A DNA stretch of 64,000 nt, taken from Henricia sp. BOLD:AAB3569 (Eukaryota; Echinodermata; Asteroidea; Spinulosida; Echinasteridae). Each line of letters opens with the position of its first letter. The stretch's first letter is position 1. Position numbers and translations under genes: made by a program. This document shows, piece by piece, positions 1 through 12,051 of the stretch. Location of the stretch: NCBI GenBank assembly GCA_037783545.1, contig JBBELK010000624.1, positions 62,001 through 126,000 on the forward strand, read 5' to 3'. The notes below the pieces were generated by a model, which saw only the letters and a list, made by a program, of their open reading frames with translations, was not told where the DNA came from and made no database searches.

Positions 1-76
1 AATTTAGACGATTAACCTATTTTTATAATTTTGGATTAAGCAATTTTGTTTGCTAAACAGCTTTATGAAATTGGCC
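1..76. repeat. Right end of a MITE-like repeat cut by the window edge
   Basis: Bases 60-76 are the reverse complement of GGCCAATTTCATAAAGC, the terminus also seen at 38627 and 49733. The inner part (TTAAGCAATTTTGTTTGC) resembles the body of the 49733 copy. The left end lies outside the window. Confidence 0.5.
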
Positions 77-413
77 TCTGGTGCATCTCAGAAATATTAA
101 CGCAGCTGAACAAATATCTGGTTTTAACGTCAACTTGAACGTTCACTTCTGTTAAGAGCAAATAAAACCTCCAACAAAAATCTAAACAAATAAAGCATAC
201 ACGACCAGGACAGAAAATCGCAAGACCGTCTGAAGCCGAATCAAGTAATTTTGAAAACGGCCATAATGCATCGTATTCGCGCCAAAACACTGGCGTCTAG
301 TTTATCTCATTTTAAAGTGGATCCCAAATCGTTTGGTAAAACTGCTTATTTTGACGTGGAGCCAAAATGGTACCGGAAAAAAACCGGTTGCTGCACGCGC
401 TTTAGTTCCTATT

Positions 414-489
414 CGAAGTTCCCGGAAGTCGATGAATCTCGCAGCGTACCGCAAGTTCTCGAGGTCAACTTACACGGTCTATTACAGAA
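414..489 (+). repeat. Inverted repeat, left arm (76 bp)
   Basis: Pairs with 846-921 on the opposite strand, with one mismatch seen in 76 bases and a 356-base spacer. The left arm is the end of an 88-codon ORF (251-517). No protein family is recognised in it. Confidence 0.75.
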
Positions 490-845
490 AGTGAAGTTGA
501 TCCCTCGAAAATATTGATATAGTTTGTCACCTAGTCGTTCATTTATATAAATTAAATCGTTAAATAAAACCTTAAAAGCAAATTACACTTTAACTCAACC
601 GGTTAGACGACCACTAAAGTTTTCCCCCCGCGACATCATTATCACGAGGCATCTTCAGATGGAATCAGCATCTGGGGTTTTCAAATTCTAGCGGCCATCG
701 CATAATCCGGCTGGGACATTCGTCTGTAATTGGGAAGTGGGAACATTATTAGTTAATACGTAACATTGGTTTTCGTGAGTATTGCAATACCAAAGCAAAC
801 ATGTTCATGTTGCTGCATGTGCATGTTGCTGCATGTTCATGTTGC

Positions 846-921
846 TTCTGTAATAGACCGTGTAAGTTGACCTCGAGAACTTGCGGTACGCTGCGAGACT
901 CATCGACTTCCGGGAACTTCG
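846..921 (-). repeat. Inverted repeat, right arm (76 bp)
   Basis: Mirror of 414-489. The preceding bases (about 800-845) are short tandem copies of CATGTTGCTG. No target-site duplication was recognised next to either arm. Confidence 0.75.
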
Positions 922-2299
922 AAATGAAATATGGTAGCCCGGTGTACATGCACAATAGTATTATTTCAAATTACGATTGAAAAATGATGCCCTTTCTCCG
1001 CTTTTCGTGAGAAATACGCCGAGGGAACTTCCAAAACATACTGACGAAATGAGCTGCTATAGGCCTGACAACAAGTAAGATTTAAACACATTTCCGTTGC
1101 TTCAAATCAGGTGCGTAGCTGATTATGACCATTGAAATGATGTTTGAATTATAATGTTTTGATCTCAATATGCACTTAACTGATGGAGACCCAAAACCGT
1201 TTAAAAAAACGAAGGCATATAAATGGAATTGACCGCTTGTTTGCCGAATTTGGCCTAGACGTGGCTTTTGGGCTGTTAAAGTTTGCAACAGGATTACTGG
1301 GTTTGTTTCTGGACCACGTCCTGTCAAACCCGAAAAAAATAACAAGTATCTATATAAATGTGCACGCACTTTCAATTCCTTAAAATGTCTTGTAACATTC
1401 ATACCAACCTGACCAACGGAAAGCCATTCCCTTTAGATTCTCGAAGGACTTCAAGCGATTGTTGAATTCGGCTATTTCCCACATCTTACCATCTGGAAAA
1501 CGTTAAAAGAGAATCATGGGCTTTTGCACCGAATATATATATTGATGTGATTAATTTTAAACACAATGGCATTTCAGTCTAGACTTCTAAATCTAACACC
1601 TGATGACGTCATCATGACATCACTTTGTATCGTGCTTACTCATGGTGCCACATTTTACTTCACTGGAAGGAGATCCAATGTTGCTCACTTTGAGCATGTT
1701 TAGATAAAGTGCTCCAATCCTTATGATTTTGTTTAAAGGGCCTGTGACATGCTAAACAACTTTGTGCCTAAGCTTTGCTTCATAATGACGGATTACTTGT
1801 TCAGCAAGACATACTATTGTTCGTTTGGATGTAAATTCAATAAAAGGTGGCCTTTTTCAACTTTGAAGATTTAATTGCAATAAATCACAGACAGAGGGCG
1901 CTGTTTTTAGTGCATCACATAAGGAAGACAGAAGGGAAAAGTTAAGAAAAAACATAAGACTTCAAGTTGGACTTGTGGCAAATTGCTGCAGTTTCTACCC
2001 CCCAGTTTTGTCATGGCTTACAGCAGGCAACATGTAAAACAAACTCAAACAGCCATGGATTACAAAAGTTTCAGGAAAATTGAGAAAAAAGTGGAATCTT
2101 TTGTGCACAGTTTAATGTGATTTTCCTGTGTTTGCCTCTTGTGACATCGTGACCTTGGTCATGAATATGCATATTCACATTAGCCTAAAAACTAAAAACC
2201 TTTGTTTTAACCCCCAAAGCAAGCTCCAAATAGGATTTTTATGACTTTAACTGAGTAGAGTGGTTTTAAAGCACAGATTTCATTGATAAAAATCCTAAA
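922..2299. other. No gene seen
   Basis: AT-rich sequence with short unsupported ORFs only. Opposing ORFs at 1082-1402 and 1183-1383 overlap and match no family I know. Presumably intron or downstream sequence of the receptor gene. Confidence 0.5.
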
Positions 2300-2390
2300 T
2301 AAGGGGCACTTTAAGCCTTTTTGATATCTCGCGCGCGCAAGGAATTGTGGGATTGAATGTGGATAAACAAGCCCACGGCGTGGCGTGCCA
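2300..2390 (+). repeat. Dispersed repeat fragment, matches 11775-11860 inverted
   Basis: GATATCTCGC, CGCAAGGAATTGTGG and AAACAAGCCCAC occur here and, reverse-complemented in the same order, at 11775-11860. GGGGCACTTTAA at the left edge resembles MITE termini. Element type unknown. Confidence 0.55.
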
Positions 2391-2918
2391 GCCTACATGT
2401 GTGCGTACATGTGTATAGGACACACTTCGCTCATTCCAGGAAAACTCAAACATTTATTTGAAAACTTCAATCAAATGCAATGCACAGGTTTCTGTGTTCG
2501 ATAAGAAACTTATTTTAGATCTTTTCACGTAGTTTTAAGCGACCAGAAGTGCTCTAGGCCTGTCTAGCTGGAGGCCTTTATGTTAATATTTGTCTAACAC
2601 ACATAAACGTTGCATGGGTAAGTATACAACTTTCTAAACGACTCCGAATTAATAAAAACCACATGGAAAGCGTGAAGTTGACCATAGCTTCAGACCTATA
2701 TAGTGATGAATCCATATATTGACCGTCCCCCTCCTAAATTTTGGCTTTTCCCATCAAATTTGCACCCACTGATGCTTGATAAATCATTGATCAACTTCTC
2801 AGTTTAATCAGGAGTCCTTAGTACTCACAGTCTGCTGTCCAAAATAATGTCTTGTAGACTGTCATTGTTCACAAAATTTCATTTCCACAGGAAAAATATT
2901 ACCACAGGAAAAACTTCA

Positions 2919-3175
2919 GGTGCGGATCCAGAGGGTTTTTTTTGGGAGGGGGGGGTGGGGGGGGGGGGGGTCACCCACCCACTCTGCTCTGACTAAAAGG
3001 AAAAAAAACATGATAACAAAAACAATAATAATAAATGATGCATTTGTGTCCGCCTGTCCTGAACCAGCTGATGAATGACTCGCAACTCCCTCAACTCTAA
3101 CCCCCCAACCCCCGGAGCGAATTTGTGGGGACTCGCACTGGCAAAACCCCTCCCTAAAAAATACAGGGGTTTTTC
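2919..3175. repeat. Truncated MITE with G-rich tract
   Basis: GGTGCGGATCCAG resembles the CAGGGGCGGATCCAG terminus of the complete element at 46303-46581, and a long G run follows at 2945-2970 as in that family. No matching right terminus was found, so limits are approximate. Confidence 0.45.
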
Positions 3176-4490
3176 TGTTAAAAAAGTCAAAATCGAACAT
3201 TTTAAAAATATGTTTTTGGTTGATTACAGACGATTTGCTGTTAAATTACAGGTTTGTTCAGGAACAAGACACTTTGAATCTTCACCTGTTAAAATACAGC
3301 CATGTTACCGTTCAGAAACGGAGAATCTTCTGTTATCCCGTCGATGTTCCCTGGTATGCGGCAGCAATTACGCGGCGTTGATATAGCGAGTACCAGTACG
3401 TTGCATGCTAGGAAATCACTGCAGTAAATTCAAACTGCGCACTGCGCTTTTAGTAGTTGTGTCGTTCGTACGAAATGACAGCTTTTGGCCGGCGTTATGT
3501 GTCGACATATGTACTGGAGACTGTTCAGTGCAGTGCCGACTTCAACGGGAAGTAGCTGCTCTACATGTCGTGAAAGGCGAGTTGGCATTTTCTAACTAAT
3601 CTTTTGGTTTTATTTGCGTGTTATTTGTGGTTCAATACTGCCTGCAGTGGAGGTATACGGGAGCAAGTAACCTGCCTCATAGTGCGGGAATACAATAGAT
3701 TCAGGCTGGAATTGCCCCTGAATTTATCGTATTTCTGTTTACTGTACGCCCTGTTGACCCTCCACTACACCCCGACATGCAAATAAAAGCTAGGAAATTG
3801 AGCGTAAGGGCAGACTGTCAATCCACACTCAAACGGACAACAAGAAACAGTCGTCAATAACCTGGAGTGTTTCGTTCAGTTACATAGAATTGTTTCTGTA
3901 CAGAATAGTCAGGGAAAATTATCTGACATCTGGCAAATCTAGGAACTAAATCCTTACCAAATAATTTCTACACCAATTTGTTACTGAAGGTGTCTACTAA
4001 CACCCCTTGAAAAGTTGAAATTCAATTCCCCTAGGAAAGCCCGGGACAGCTTCTTAAAAATGCAGTACAAACTTAAAAATGTAAAAACTAAAAAATGCAT
4101 TACAGACAACTGCCGTTGGCAAAGTGCCCATTTGTTTTGAATGGCGTATACGCTGGGTCAGACGGCTGTTTTGTGTTTCATCTGGCGCAAATGCCGGCAG
4201 CGCTGTGATTAGATCCTGTGTGTAGTTCTCCGGCCATGGGATTGCAAAAATATGGTTTCATTCGGTTGAATGATCGTATAACGGCTTTACGGTCCTGTGT
4301 ATTCTGTATCGGTATTGTGTTCACAATTTGCTATGCATGACTGGTCATTATTGGCATTCTAAGTACAACGTATATAAAGGTACAGTTAAGGTCCTTTCTT
4401 CATTCAGGTCGCGTCTACTCTCTGCCGAGCACGTTAACAGTACACTATTACCGTACCCAACTTATCGCAATGGAATTAGTTATAAATTCC
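3176..4490. other. No gene seen
   Basis: Only short ORFs without recognisable domains. No repeat matches noticed within the window. Confidence 0.45.
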
Positions 4491-4621
4491 TGCTAATTTG
4501 TTCGCCCTTGAGCTGAACTATTGTACACATTTCCCGACTGTCTTCTTATGCCTATGAATTAGCAATCCCCCCCCCCCCCCCTCCCACCCTATGAGAGCAT
4601 TAATTGCTTGTCTTTATCCGC
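4491..4621 (+). repeat. Direct repeat with C tract, copy 1
   Basis: Matches 4741-4865 closely: TTCGCCCTT, GCTGAACTATTGTACACA, a C run of variable length, then CCACCCTATGAGAGCAT. The C run is about 14 bases here and about 25 in the second copy. Confidence 0.8.
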
Positions 4622-4742
4622 TGAGATTTTCAATTTTGGGCTTATAATTTACTTTATACGCACCAACTTTACGTATGTTGCATCAGTGATTATCCACTCT
4701 GGCCTCTAAAGCAATGCTGTGCTTTATTAAACAGGTGTTGTG
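4615..4742 (+). repeat. 128-bp direct repeat, copy 1
   Basis: Same length and nearly identical to 5758-5885 (starts TATCCGCTGAGATTTTCAAT, ends ACAGGTGTTGTG), about five substitutions. Together with 4491-4865 it shows repeated local duplication. Confidence 0.85.
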
Positions 4743-4865
4743 CTAATTTGTTCGCCCTTAAGCTGAACTATTGTACACATTTCTTCTGATGCCTATGACT
4801 TAGCACCCCCCCCCCCCCCCCCCCCCCCCTCCCACCCTATGAGAGCATTGCTTGTCTGTTGTCGT
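4741..4865 (+). repeat. Direct repeat with C tract, copy 2
   Basis: Second copy of 4491-4621, 250 bases downstream, with a longer C homopolymer. The repeat lies immediately after one copy of the 128-bp repeat at 4615-4742. Confidence 0.8.
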
Positions 4866-5757
4866 TTTTTGTTTGTGATTTCCCCCCAGGTTCGACGCTT
4901 TAAACGTCGGTCTGTTCTTCACGAGGTGAACACTGATGAACCAGGCTCGGACAGTTAAGCTATACGTAAAAGACAACTCGATGTAAGGCTTTTTGTCAGT
5001 AATGTCATTTTCTGTCGTACGGAAATTTAAGGGCATTCCAATAAGATATTTATTGATCTGCATCTCGTTTGAATTACTTATTGCAATTCGGTCGAAGTAT
5101 GCACAACTGATGTAAATTCCTCCCGTGTTTAACACGAAAGGCACTATTCAAAAATAGTACGTAAGTCCCACTTCAGCAAAATTAGTTATTTTCTACGTTG
5201 TATTTCTTTCCATACTTTTCAGTATCTTATCCATTCAAACGTACCGGTAATTCATATTTTTAGCCCCGTGAGTATTTTACGGTCGATACGGGCTTATAGG
5301 ATTATACAAATCGTACTGTTTCGCACTTAGAATTGTCCTTGAACTGTCTTGAATTTGCACAACGACTGCATGCGTCAATATCCTCTGTTCTTGGAGGTGA
5401 ATGTTTTGCTATTTGGCCAAATGCATGTTTTACCTGCGCGCGAATGATATATTTTATACGCTAGTAAGACGATTTCTAGTCATGTAGAACTAATATTGAA
5501 ATATTCCGGCCCTGGATTTCATTTTCCAATAAACGCTTTCTTATATGATTCATATTCAGTTTGTTGTATAACGTTTAAACTGTACTACAACTCTGTGTAG
5601 TATTCATGATGCGCTATTTATGAACAGTCCTTCCTTAAAGTTCGGTTATTGAACCACGGCTTTTAACACTAACGTAGTTGGGATTTAAGACCATCTCGAG
5701 TCTATTGTGTTGGTTCTTGAAGTTTGGGATGGTTGTTTGCCTGTAGAGGGCTATCTA

Positions 5758-5885
5758 TATCCGCTGAGATTTTCAATTATGGGCCTATAATTTACTTTAT
5801 ACGCACTAACTTTACGTATGTTGCATCAGTGATTATCCACTCTGGCCTCTAAACCAATGCTGTGCTTTATTAAACAGGTGTTGTG
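5758..5885 (+). repeat. 128-bp direct repeat, copy 2
   Basis: Second copy of 4615-4742, 1143 bases downstream. The sequence between is unrelated to the flanks of copy 1. Confidence 0.85.
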
Positions 5886-6092
5886 CCCCGTTCCTTTTTA
5901 TCGACATACTACTTCTGCTCATTCAGTCAAATTGATATTTCATTTTCGACTAGTGAATGTAATTATGGCTTAATTCACTCCCCGATCGTGCGTACCGAGG
6001 CCCTGTTGTAACGTCGCTTTTTTAATAGCAGAATAAAAATTCCCCGAGATCTCGGGACGATCATCCATCCGCCGCAGCAACATGCCTGCTTC

Positions 6093-6426
6093 CCGCAAAA
6101 TGCACGTATAGCTGGCACAACAAGCTTGATCACCCTAAATTAACTGCTGGTAACATGCAGTTCACTGTACTGGTCAGAGCGCATACTATTGTGCATCTGC
6201 GCATGCTCGAGGCTACAATACCCATTCATTCAATAAACCTAAGCTCGTTGCATGCTACCCGCAAAATGCACGTATAGCTGGCACAACAAGCTTGATCACC
6301 CTAAATTAACTGCTGGTAACATGCAGTTCACTGTACTGGTCAGAGCGCATACTCTATTGTGCATCTGCGCATGCTCGAGGCTACAATACTCATTCATTCA
6401 ATAATCCTAAGCTCGTTGCATGCTAC
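6093..6426 (+). repeat. Tandem duplication, two 166-168 bp units
   Basis: Unit 1 6093-6258, unit 2 6259-6426. Both start CCGCAAAATGCACG and end CTCGTTGCATGCTAC. Differences are a 2-base CT insertion and a few substitutions, so the duplication is recent. Confidence 0.92.
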
Positions 6427-8217
6427 ATGTACCTGTGCAGAAGCGTGCTGCCTCCGGTTGTCAGCTGACCAATTAGCGCGCAACATTCTGAACACGTCAT
6501 TCCCGCATAATTTGTTTTCTCGATAGCGTCACCGACACAATCTTGTGTTTTGCTCCGAGTGCAAGTCGAAAAGATTTAGCATGTCTTTGTTTTATTATAA
6601 TTTGCAGTACCAAACATTTATTCAATTATATTTGAAGATTACGCTGTTCTGAAAATTTCTGGAATTATTATTGCTTGAATTGGAATAATTTTCATAAATA
6701 CTGTACTTGCGAGTATGAATTCCTAATTATAATATATTTATACATGTACATGTACCTCGGCGAGCCTATCGGGCGTAGTTTACTGCTTCTGTTCTTGTGT
6801 TCGGTCCTTCCTGTAGATAATTCAAGTCGAATCAAGCTAAGAACAGTACGACGTTTTAGTTCAAGTACATATCATATACATTGGTGTTAAAAGCTGTTAA
6901 TTTCCGTTATAAGGGTTGTAACGTGAACGAGACCAATATTACCGGGTGAATTTTGAAAGCCTAAGCGCTTGGTTTCCAGAATAATGGCTGTAGTACTATT
7001 GTTATGCAAAATGCACATTCGAAACTTGGAAAGTTTAAAGGGCTGGTTAAGAAGGAACCTATTCATATACACTGGTGTATATATGCCAGAGAATAACTCG
7101 TCGAGAGTAACCTGTTGTACAGTTATATGAAGAATTGAATATTGAGTTGAAACGAACCGGACATTGTCCAGAGGCCTCTTGGGCTTGGTCAGGTGGGACC
7201 AATATGTTGTGTTTTTCGTTGTCTTTATGTGGATGCATGCATGTTTTCACTTTAGCTTAACCCCTTTGACAAATTCGGATTTGTTTCAAAACCCCGGGAA
7301 CAAACCTAGGTAATGTGGTAATGATAAGGGGAGTGCGCCTCCTTTTGGTGTCCTAGGATGCACCCACGTTTCCTCCTAAAAACAAAGAAAAGATAAAAGG
7401 AGGTTTTTCGTGGCCTCCGAGCGCCAGCAGTTTTTGCTGCATGGACTGACGCCAAAAGCATTGCCATGTTCCTGGGCGAGTTCTCGATCCCAGAGATTTC
7501 TCTGATTGTCGTAGCACATGGAAATCTGTCATGCTTACTATTTTGCCTTTTTCGTGTTGTGTTCAGACATTCTTGATGTATTTATTTCACACGATTGACC
7601 TTTTCACTTTGTTGTTCAGTACGTTTTGGTGTTTACAATGTACTAATCTTACTCTTAATTGTTAAAATGTAGCCTATGTTTTTGAGTTTGAGTTGTTGAG
7701 AGCCGGACGATGTCCGAAGAGCCTAAAGGGCTTGGTTCCAGATGGATACCAGGAGAAGATGCTGTTTCGTTCTAATTACATGCACTCACAAAATGCTTTT
7801 GTTTTAATTTTCTCGACCTTCCACAGGTGGAGGTATTACTAATACCATTTAACTTGATGATTATTCGTTGCAATGTACATCGTAGTTTTTTATAACATGT
7901 ACTGTTGAAATAGGTTGAAAGGTGCTCGGCAATAGAGTTCCCGGCCACTATCCCATGCCGTATCAATGAAACATTTAAATAATATGTTCTTTGTTATTCG
8001 ACTCATTCATTAGAATCAAACTGCTTTTCATTCGTATGAGCGAAGCGAAGGAGAATGAAAATAGTGTCACATAATTTGAATAGGAAAGCCCTGGCTGCGT
8101 TCCACTTAACCAAATGCTGCCGACGTTCGCCATTGGTTACAGTACTTTTGTGCACTCGTCTATGGAAAGTCGGGCACCCCTTATGGCCAACCTTTGCAAA
8201 CTTTTGCGTATGTGGAA
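6427..8217. other. No gene seen
   Basis: AT-rich. A short motif built around CCGGAC..TGTCC and GGGCTTGGT occurs twice (about 7155 and 7703), and a stem-like GGAGG...CCTCC lies near 7400. No exon of the receptor was recognised on the minus strand. Confidence 0.4.
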
Positions 8218-8585
8218 CAGCAGCGTAGCCAGATTATTTTCACTGGGGGTGGGGTTGGGGTGGGGTGGGGCACAGGCCAAAATTGCTTTTTAGTGAGGGG
8301 GGAGGGGGGCATGTATAACCATACAGCAGTATCAGCAGACATATCCAGTCAGTTACAGGTAGGTATATCGTTTTCAAAAACCTTTATTTTCCACTTTTCC
8401 ATGCCTTTTTAAGGGCAATACAAAAAACACGCATTGGGATTTTTCCGCGGGGGCGGTGGAAGGAGGGCGGGTGGTGTGCACCTTAGGGGGCACTGACAAT
8501 GTGTGGGGGAGTACATGCCCCCCGCCCTCACCCCTCCCCCACCCACACCCCACCCCCACCCCAGGTCCCCGTAGCTACGCCGCTG
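8218..8585. mobile_element. hAT-like MITE with G/C-rich interior
   Basis: Imperfect terminal repeats CAGCAGCGTAGC (left) and GCTACGCCGCTG (right), flanked by ATGTGGAA and ATGTGGAG, an 8-base near-duplication as made by hAT transposases. The interior has opposed GGGGT-rich and CCCCA-rich stretches. No coding capacity. A related element is at 54047-54338. Confidence 0.7.
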
Positions 8586-9009
8586 ATGTGGAGCGCAGCT
8601 CCGGTCCCACATGCATGGTGCCGGTTGAAAGGCTCTATACTGTGCTTGGGCGATTCCACGCCGGAATCGGGTAAAATCTATCCCAGTCTAGGAATCGTAA
8701 TCGCGAATCCAGATTTTTGAGGAATCGATTCCCAGTAGAAATATATTTCCTTTCTTTTGTAAGAATATTTAGCCTCTGATCATGTCCACATTGTTAAGAA
8801 AGTGTGTGTGGTACATCGCCGGCATCATTTCGGGGACGTTTAGTGCCACTCAGTGCCAATAATAGACCAGTTGCGTGATAGATTTGCATAAATGCTACTA
8901 GAGTCCCGCCTTCGCGATATATGGCGCTCGCGTACGAGTGAGTCAAGCACCATGCTATACCTGGCAAATCTAGCTGTTTCCAGGTGGTGCACGCTGGGTA
9001 AAAAGGCAA

Positions 9010-9365
9010 GTTCTTGGAAATGACCCCGACCCCCAGCCTAATCACGTGACCCTGACCTTTCATCGTTATAAAAACCTCGGAAAACCATGGAAAACCATAG
9101 TATCAACACCAGGATCTTTAAAATCGGCCGACTCTAGGTACCTACACCTGACGCTGCCTACACCTGGCACCTGTTAATTTCAATGGCGGCCATCTTGGAA
9201 ATGGCCCTGATCCTCAGCTTAATCACGTGACCCTGACCTCTCATCATTTTGAAAACCACAGAGTTCGATTCAGAACCACAGAAAACCACAGTAGCAGCTC
9301 CAGAGTCTTTCAAATCGGCTGATTAGGTGGCTACCTTTGAAACTTGGTATTCTTATGGTAGCCGT
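9010..9365 (+). repeat. Tandem repeat, two diverged units of about 180 bp
   Basis: Both units carry CTTGGAAATG, AATCACGTGACCCTGACC, AAAACCAC/AAAACCATGG and TCTTTAAAATCGGC-type blocks in order. The second is clearly diverged. A partial third begins near 9360. Confidence 0.7.
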
Positions 9366-9911
9366 CTTTGAAATATGCTAATTAGGACCCATGGGCGTTT
9401 TAGTCGACTGGCAATATAAAAATTCCTTGAGCAACAGATACCCCCAGAGCTAGTGCTAAGAATAATGTTGGTGGAAGAGGGCCGAGCATGGGGCCCTAAT
9501 CCTCCTGCCAGACTATGTATATGCCCTGACTCCCCTGCCCACTCCACTGCCCCGCCCCATCATAGGGTGTGGGCTCAGGATTTAAGCTTTGTACCCAAAA
9601 TATTCATGTTCTTTATGAAAAACCGGTCCAGAAAAACCACATGAGATTAACTAACTCTCCAGGTGATACTTAGCTCCGCATTTTCATCAGACATTTATAA
9701 GACATTTTGAAGACTTTTTGCATTCTGTGCATGCGCAGTCAGTACTGCCATCTTGACAACATCAGATACGAGAGTACATGCCAAGACAAATCTGTTGTAT
9801 TTGATTCAGTGGGACTGCAACTCTGTTCGCGTACTTTGTCTTGAAACAGTCGCCAATTTCAAGTCTGCAAACAGTCTCGAACTATCGCAGCCCAGTGGGA
9901 TACAGGCTTAA

Positions 9912-10515
9912 GGGCGGGTTCCCACTGCACTATTTTAATCCGTCAGGCGTACGTATACATCCGTTGTCCGTCCGTCCGTCGTGTAGCCACACGTCAAAAC
10001 GGATGAGTTGAATTTGTTCCAGATTCTGTCCGTTTACGTACGTCTTCACCAGCGGTTCACACTATCGACGCATCCAACCGCATGAAGGAGCTGAACAAAA
10101 CACACGGGAAGCACGCATCGCGCCATCTTCATTCGTTCCTTTCGCGAGCAAAGCTAGCTCAGCGATCCAGCTGCCCGAGTTCAACCACACATTCGAAAAC
10201 AAAGAATACATCTACCACAGGATTTTTTCCAAACAAACCGCTTAAGAAAATCATCCTGTGGTGGACGTATTTTAGTCGCACTGTTGAACGTACAACGGAC
10301 TTGACGGATGAAAAATCGACGGACAAGAAGACCTCGGATCAACTCTTCCGTCATCCGTCAATTCGACGTATGAAACGTTCGGATACGTTGAGTTTTCGAC
10401 TCGACGTACGTATAAAATGAAGCTGATCTTTCAGACGGTTCACATTGAAAACGCATCAACGGACCAAGAACTGACGGACCGGAGACGACAAAATTAGTGC
10501 AGTGTGAACCCGCAC
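9912..10515. mobile_element. MITE with TAA target duplication (family D)
   Basis: Terminal inverted repeats GGGCGGGTTCCCACTGCACT (left) and the mirror of GTGCGGGTTCACACTGCACT (right), flanked by TAA at 9909-9911 and 10516-10518, as in PIF/Harbinger-type MITEs. Interior rich in CGTCCGT/ACGGACG, so the whole 604 bases can fold back. No transposase. Confidence 0.75.
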
Positions 10516-10518
10516 TAA

Positions 10519-11350
10519 GGCCTGCGTCAAACGTCGTGCTTCTGCCGTGTCGAATGCAATTCATTTAGGTGCGGCAAAAGCGCGACGGTGTTTGCACTTG
10601 CGTCAAACGTCGAATTTAATTGCAAAATGACAGTCGTATTTAATTGTGTATGTATATGTATGCCCGGCCAATTCCATGAAAAAGATCATGCAATTTAAAC
10701 ATCCAACTCATTTGAAAACCTGTTAATGAAAATGAACCTTAAAAAAGGTGAGGATTGTCCCTTTTCAAGTAACAAAATTTCCACCCAGGAGTGCTTCGGC
10801 TGCACTGACTAAAGATTTATTTCTGTCTCAAAATCCACACCCCAGCGAGCATGAAAAACTAAACGAAAGCATTACTTTTTTATGTGCATGTTTCAACTTT
10901 CCTCCAAAAAGCTGTTTAGATCAAGTCAATTCACTGCACAAACATTTCCCAATGGATAATTTTTTTCAGCCGACAAAACGCTTTCGACTGTCCGAAAGCC
11001 ACACCGCGGCACCCTGCGCTGGCGCTTCTGACATAAATGCGCCGCGCGCTGCGCCGTCGCCATTTTGTATTTGTGGGGCTGTTTGTTTGTTTGCTGTTTT
11101 AATCTTTGAGTATGTGCTTGCGCATGCGCATTCCAACTTCGTCAAGCCGAAGTACGAATTTATTTTGATTCGACACGACGTTTGACGCAACGTCGTGCAA
11201 CTGCCGTGTAGCACGGCAGAGGCTGTCGTGTAGTACGGCAGAGTCGAACTTAATAAAAACATTTGCGTCAAACGTCGTGCTCTTGCCGCGCTCTTGTCGC
11301 ATTTAATTGAAAATTTCGACACGGCAGAAGCACGACGTTTGACGCAGGCC
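10519..11350. mobile_element. Palindromic MITE with TAA target duplication (family C, copy 1)
   Basis: Terminal repeats GGCCTGCGTCAAACGTCG and mirror CGACGTTTGACGCAGGCC, flanked by TAA at 10516-10518 and 11351-11353. The left TAA is also the right TAA of the element at 9912-10515. Shares most of its sequence with 27389-28824 but lacks about 660 internal bases. The 145-codon ORF inside is not conserved in copy 2. Confidence 0.82.
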
Positions 11351-11353
11351 TAA

Positions 11354-11774
11354 GTTTCCAATCGAACACTGAAACCGTGCAATGAATTTTATTTCAGTTT
11401 TCACTGAAACTTTTGAGTTTCCCAGAATAAGTAAAGTGTGTCCAATACGCACGCGATATGTCTTTCCGTACCACATATTTGCTATGAGGCTCCATCGAGG
11501 TTTCTGATTGGTTGCAATGGATATGAATATTGATATTCTCTATATAGCGCCTTAGGAGTTGTTAAATAAAGCGATACAAGGAAGAAAATGAGAAGGTTTA
11601 GCGAGTTGCTTGGTAGTCTACGCTGTAAACTCGTCGATTACTTTTTGGGGTCATTGCAAATGATACACTGGGCCTTTAAGTGAATGCTATCAACAAAAAC
11701 ATCAGTATGCAACATATGCATGAGGTTAAACCAATCAGAAGCAGTGTTCGCCTAACTTAGGTACAAAAAGAAAT
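11354..11774. other. No gene seen
   Basis: AT-rich intronic-looking sequence between a MITE and the repeat fragment at 11775. Nothing recognised. Confidence 0.4.
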
Positions 11775-11860
11775 ATCGCCGCCCGTAGGTGGGCTTGTTT
11801 ATCTATACATGCAATACCACAATTCCTTGCGCTTGCGAGATATCGAAAAGGCTATTTAAT
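11775..11860 (-). repeat. Dispersed repeat fragment, inverted match to 2300-2390
   Basis: Reverse complement carries GATATCTCGC, CGCAAGGAATTGTGG and AAACAAGCCCAC in the same order as 2300-2390. It lies about 120 bases past the donor of exon 8. Confidence 0.55.
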
Positions 11861-11978
11861 TATTTTCCACTTCAATTTGTCTGGAGAGCCAAAGTGTTTT
11901 GACGTACATTTTCTGTGTTCAAGGTCGGTTACATCTTTAAAAATAAATGTTAATCGTATATATGAGTGGGGTTCGTAC

Positions 11979-12051
11979 CTTGAAATTGCGCGATAAAGAA
12001 ACGCACTTTGCTCTCCGATCGGAAGCCGCCGTCTTCGATTACAACAAGTCC
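11979..12051 (-). CDS. GABA-B-receptor-like gene, exon 8
   Basis: 73 bases, acceptor ATGCCGACAG, donor GTACGA, entering at phase 0 and leaving at phase 1. GLVVIEDGGFRSESKVRFF followed by IAQFQ matches the end of the flytrap domain (mammals: [20 protein letters not shown]). It is the last exon I can recognise. The next segment expected would run through a short linker to the first membrane helix, and nothing like it is visible in 1-11978. Confidence 0.72.

Noticed and set aside
4800..5144. 114-codon minus-strand ORF as a receptor exon
   Set aside because: No GABA-B linker or membrane-helix pattern, ends in a G-run-encoded glycine tract, no suitable splice sites.
10748..11185. 145-codon ORF in MITE C1
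   Set aside because: Not preserved in the second copy at 28240-28600, where it is shifted and truncated, and it includes palindromic arm sequence. Chance ORF.
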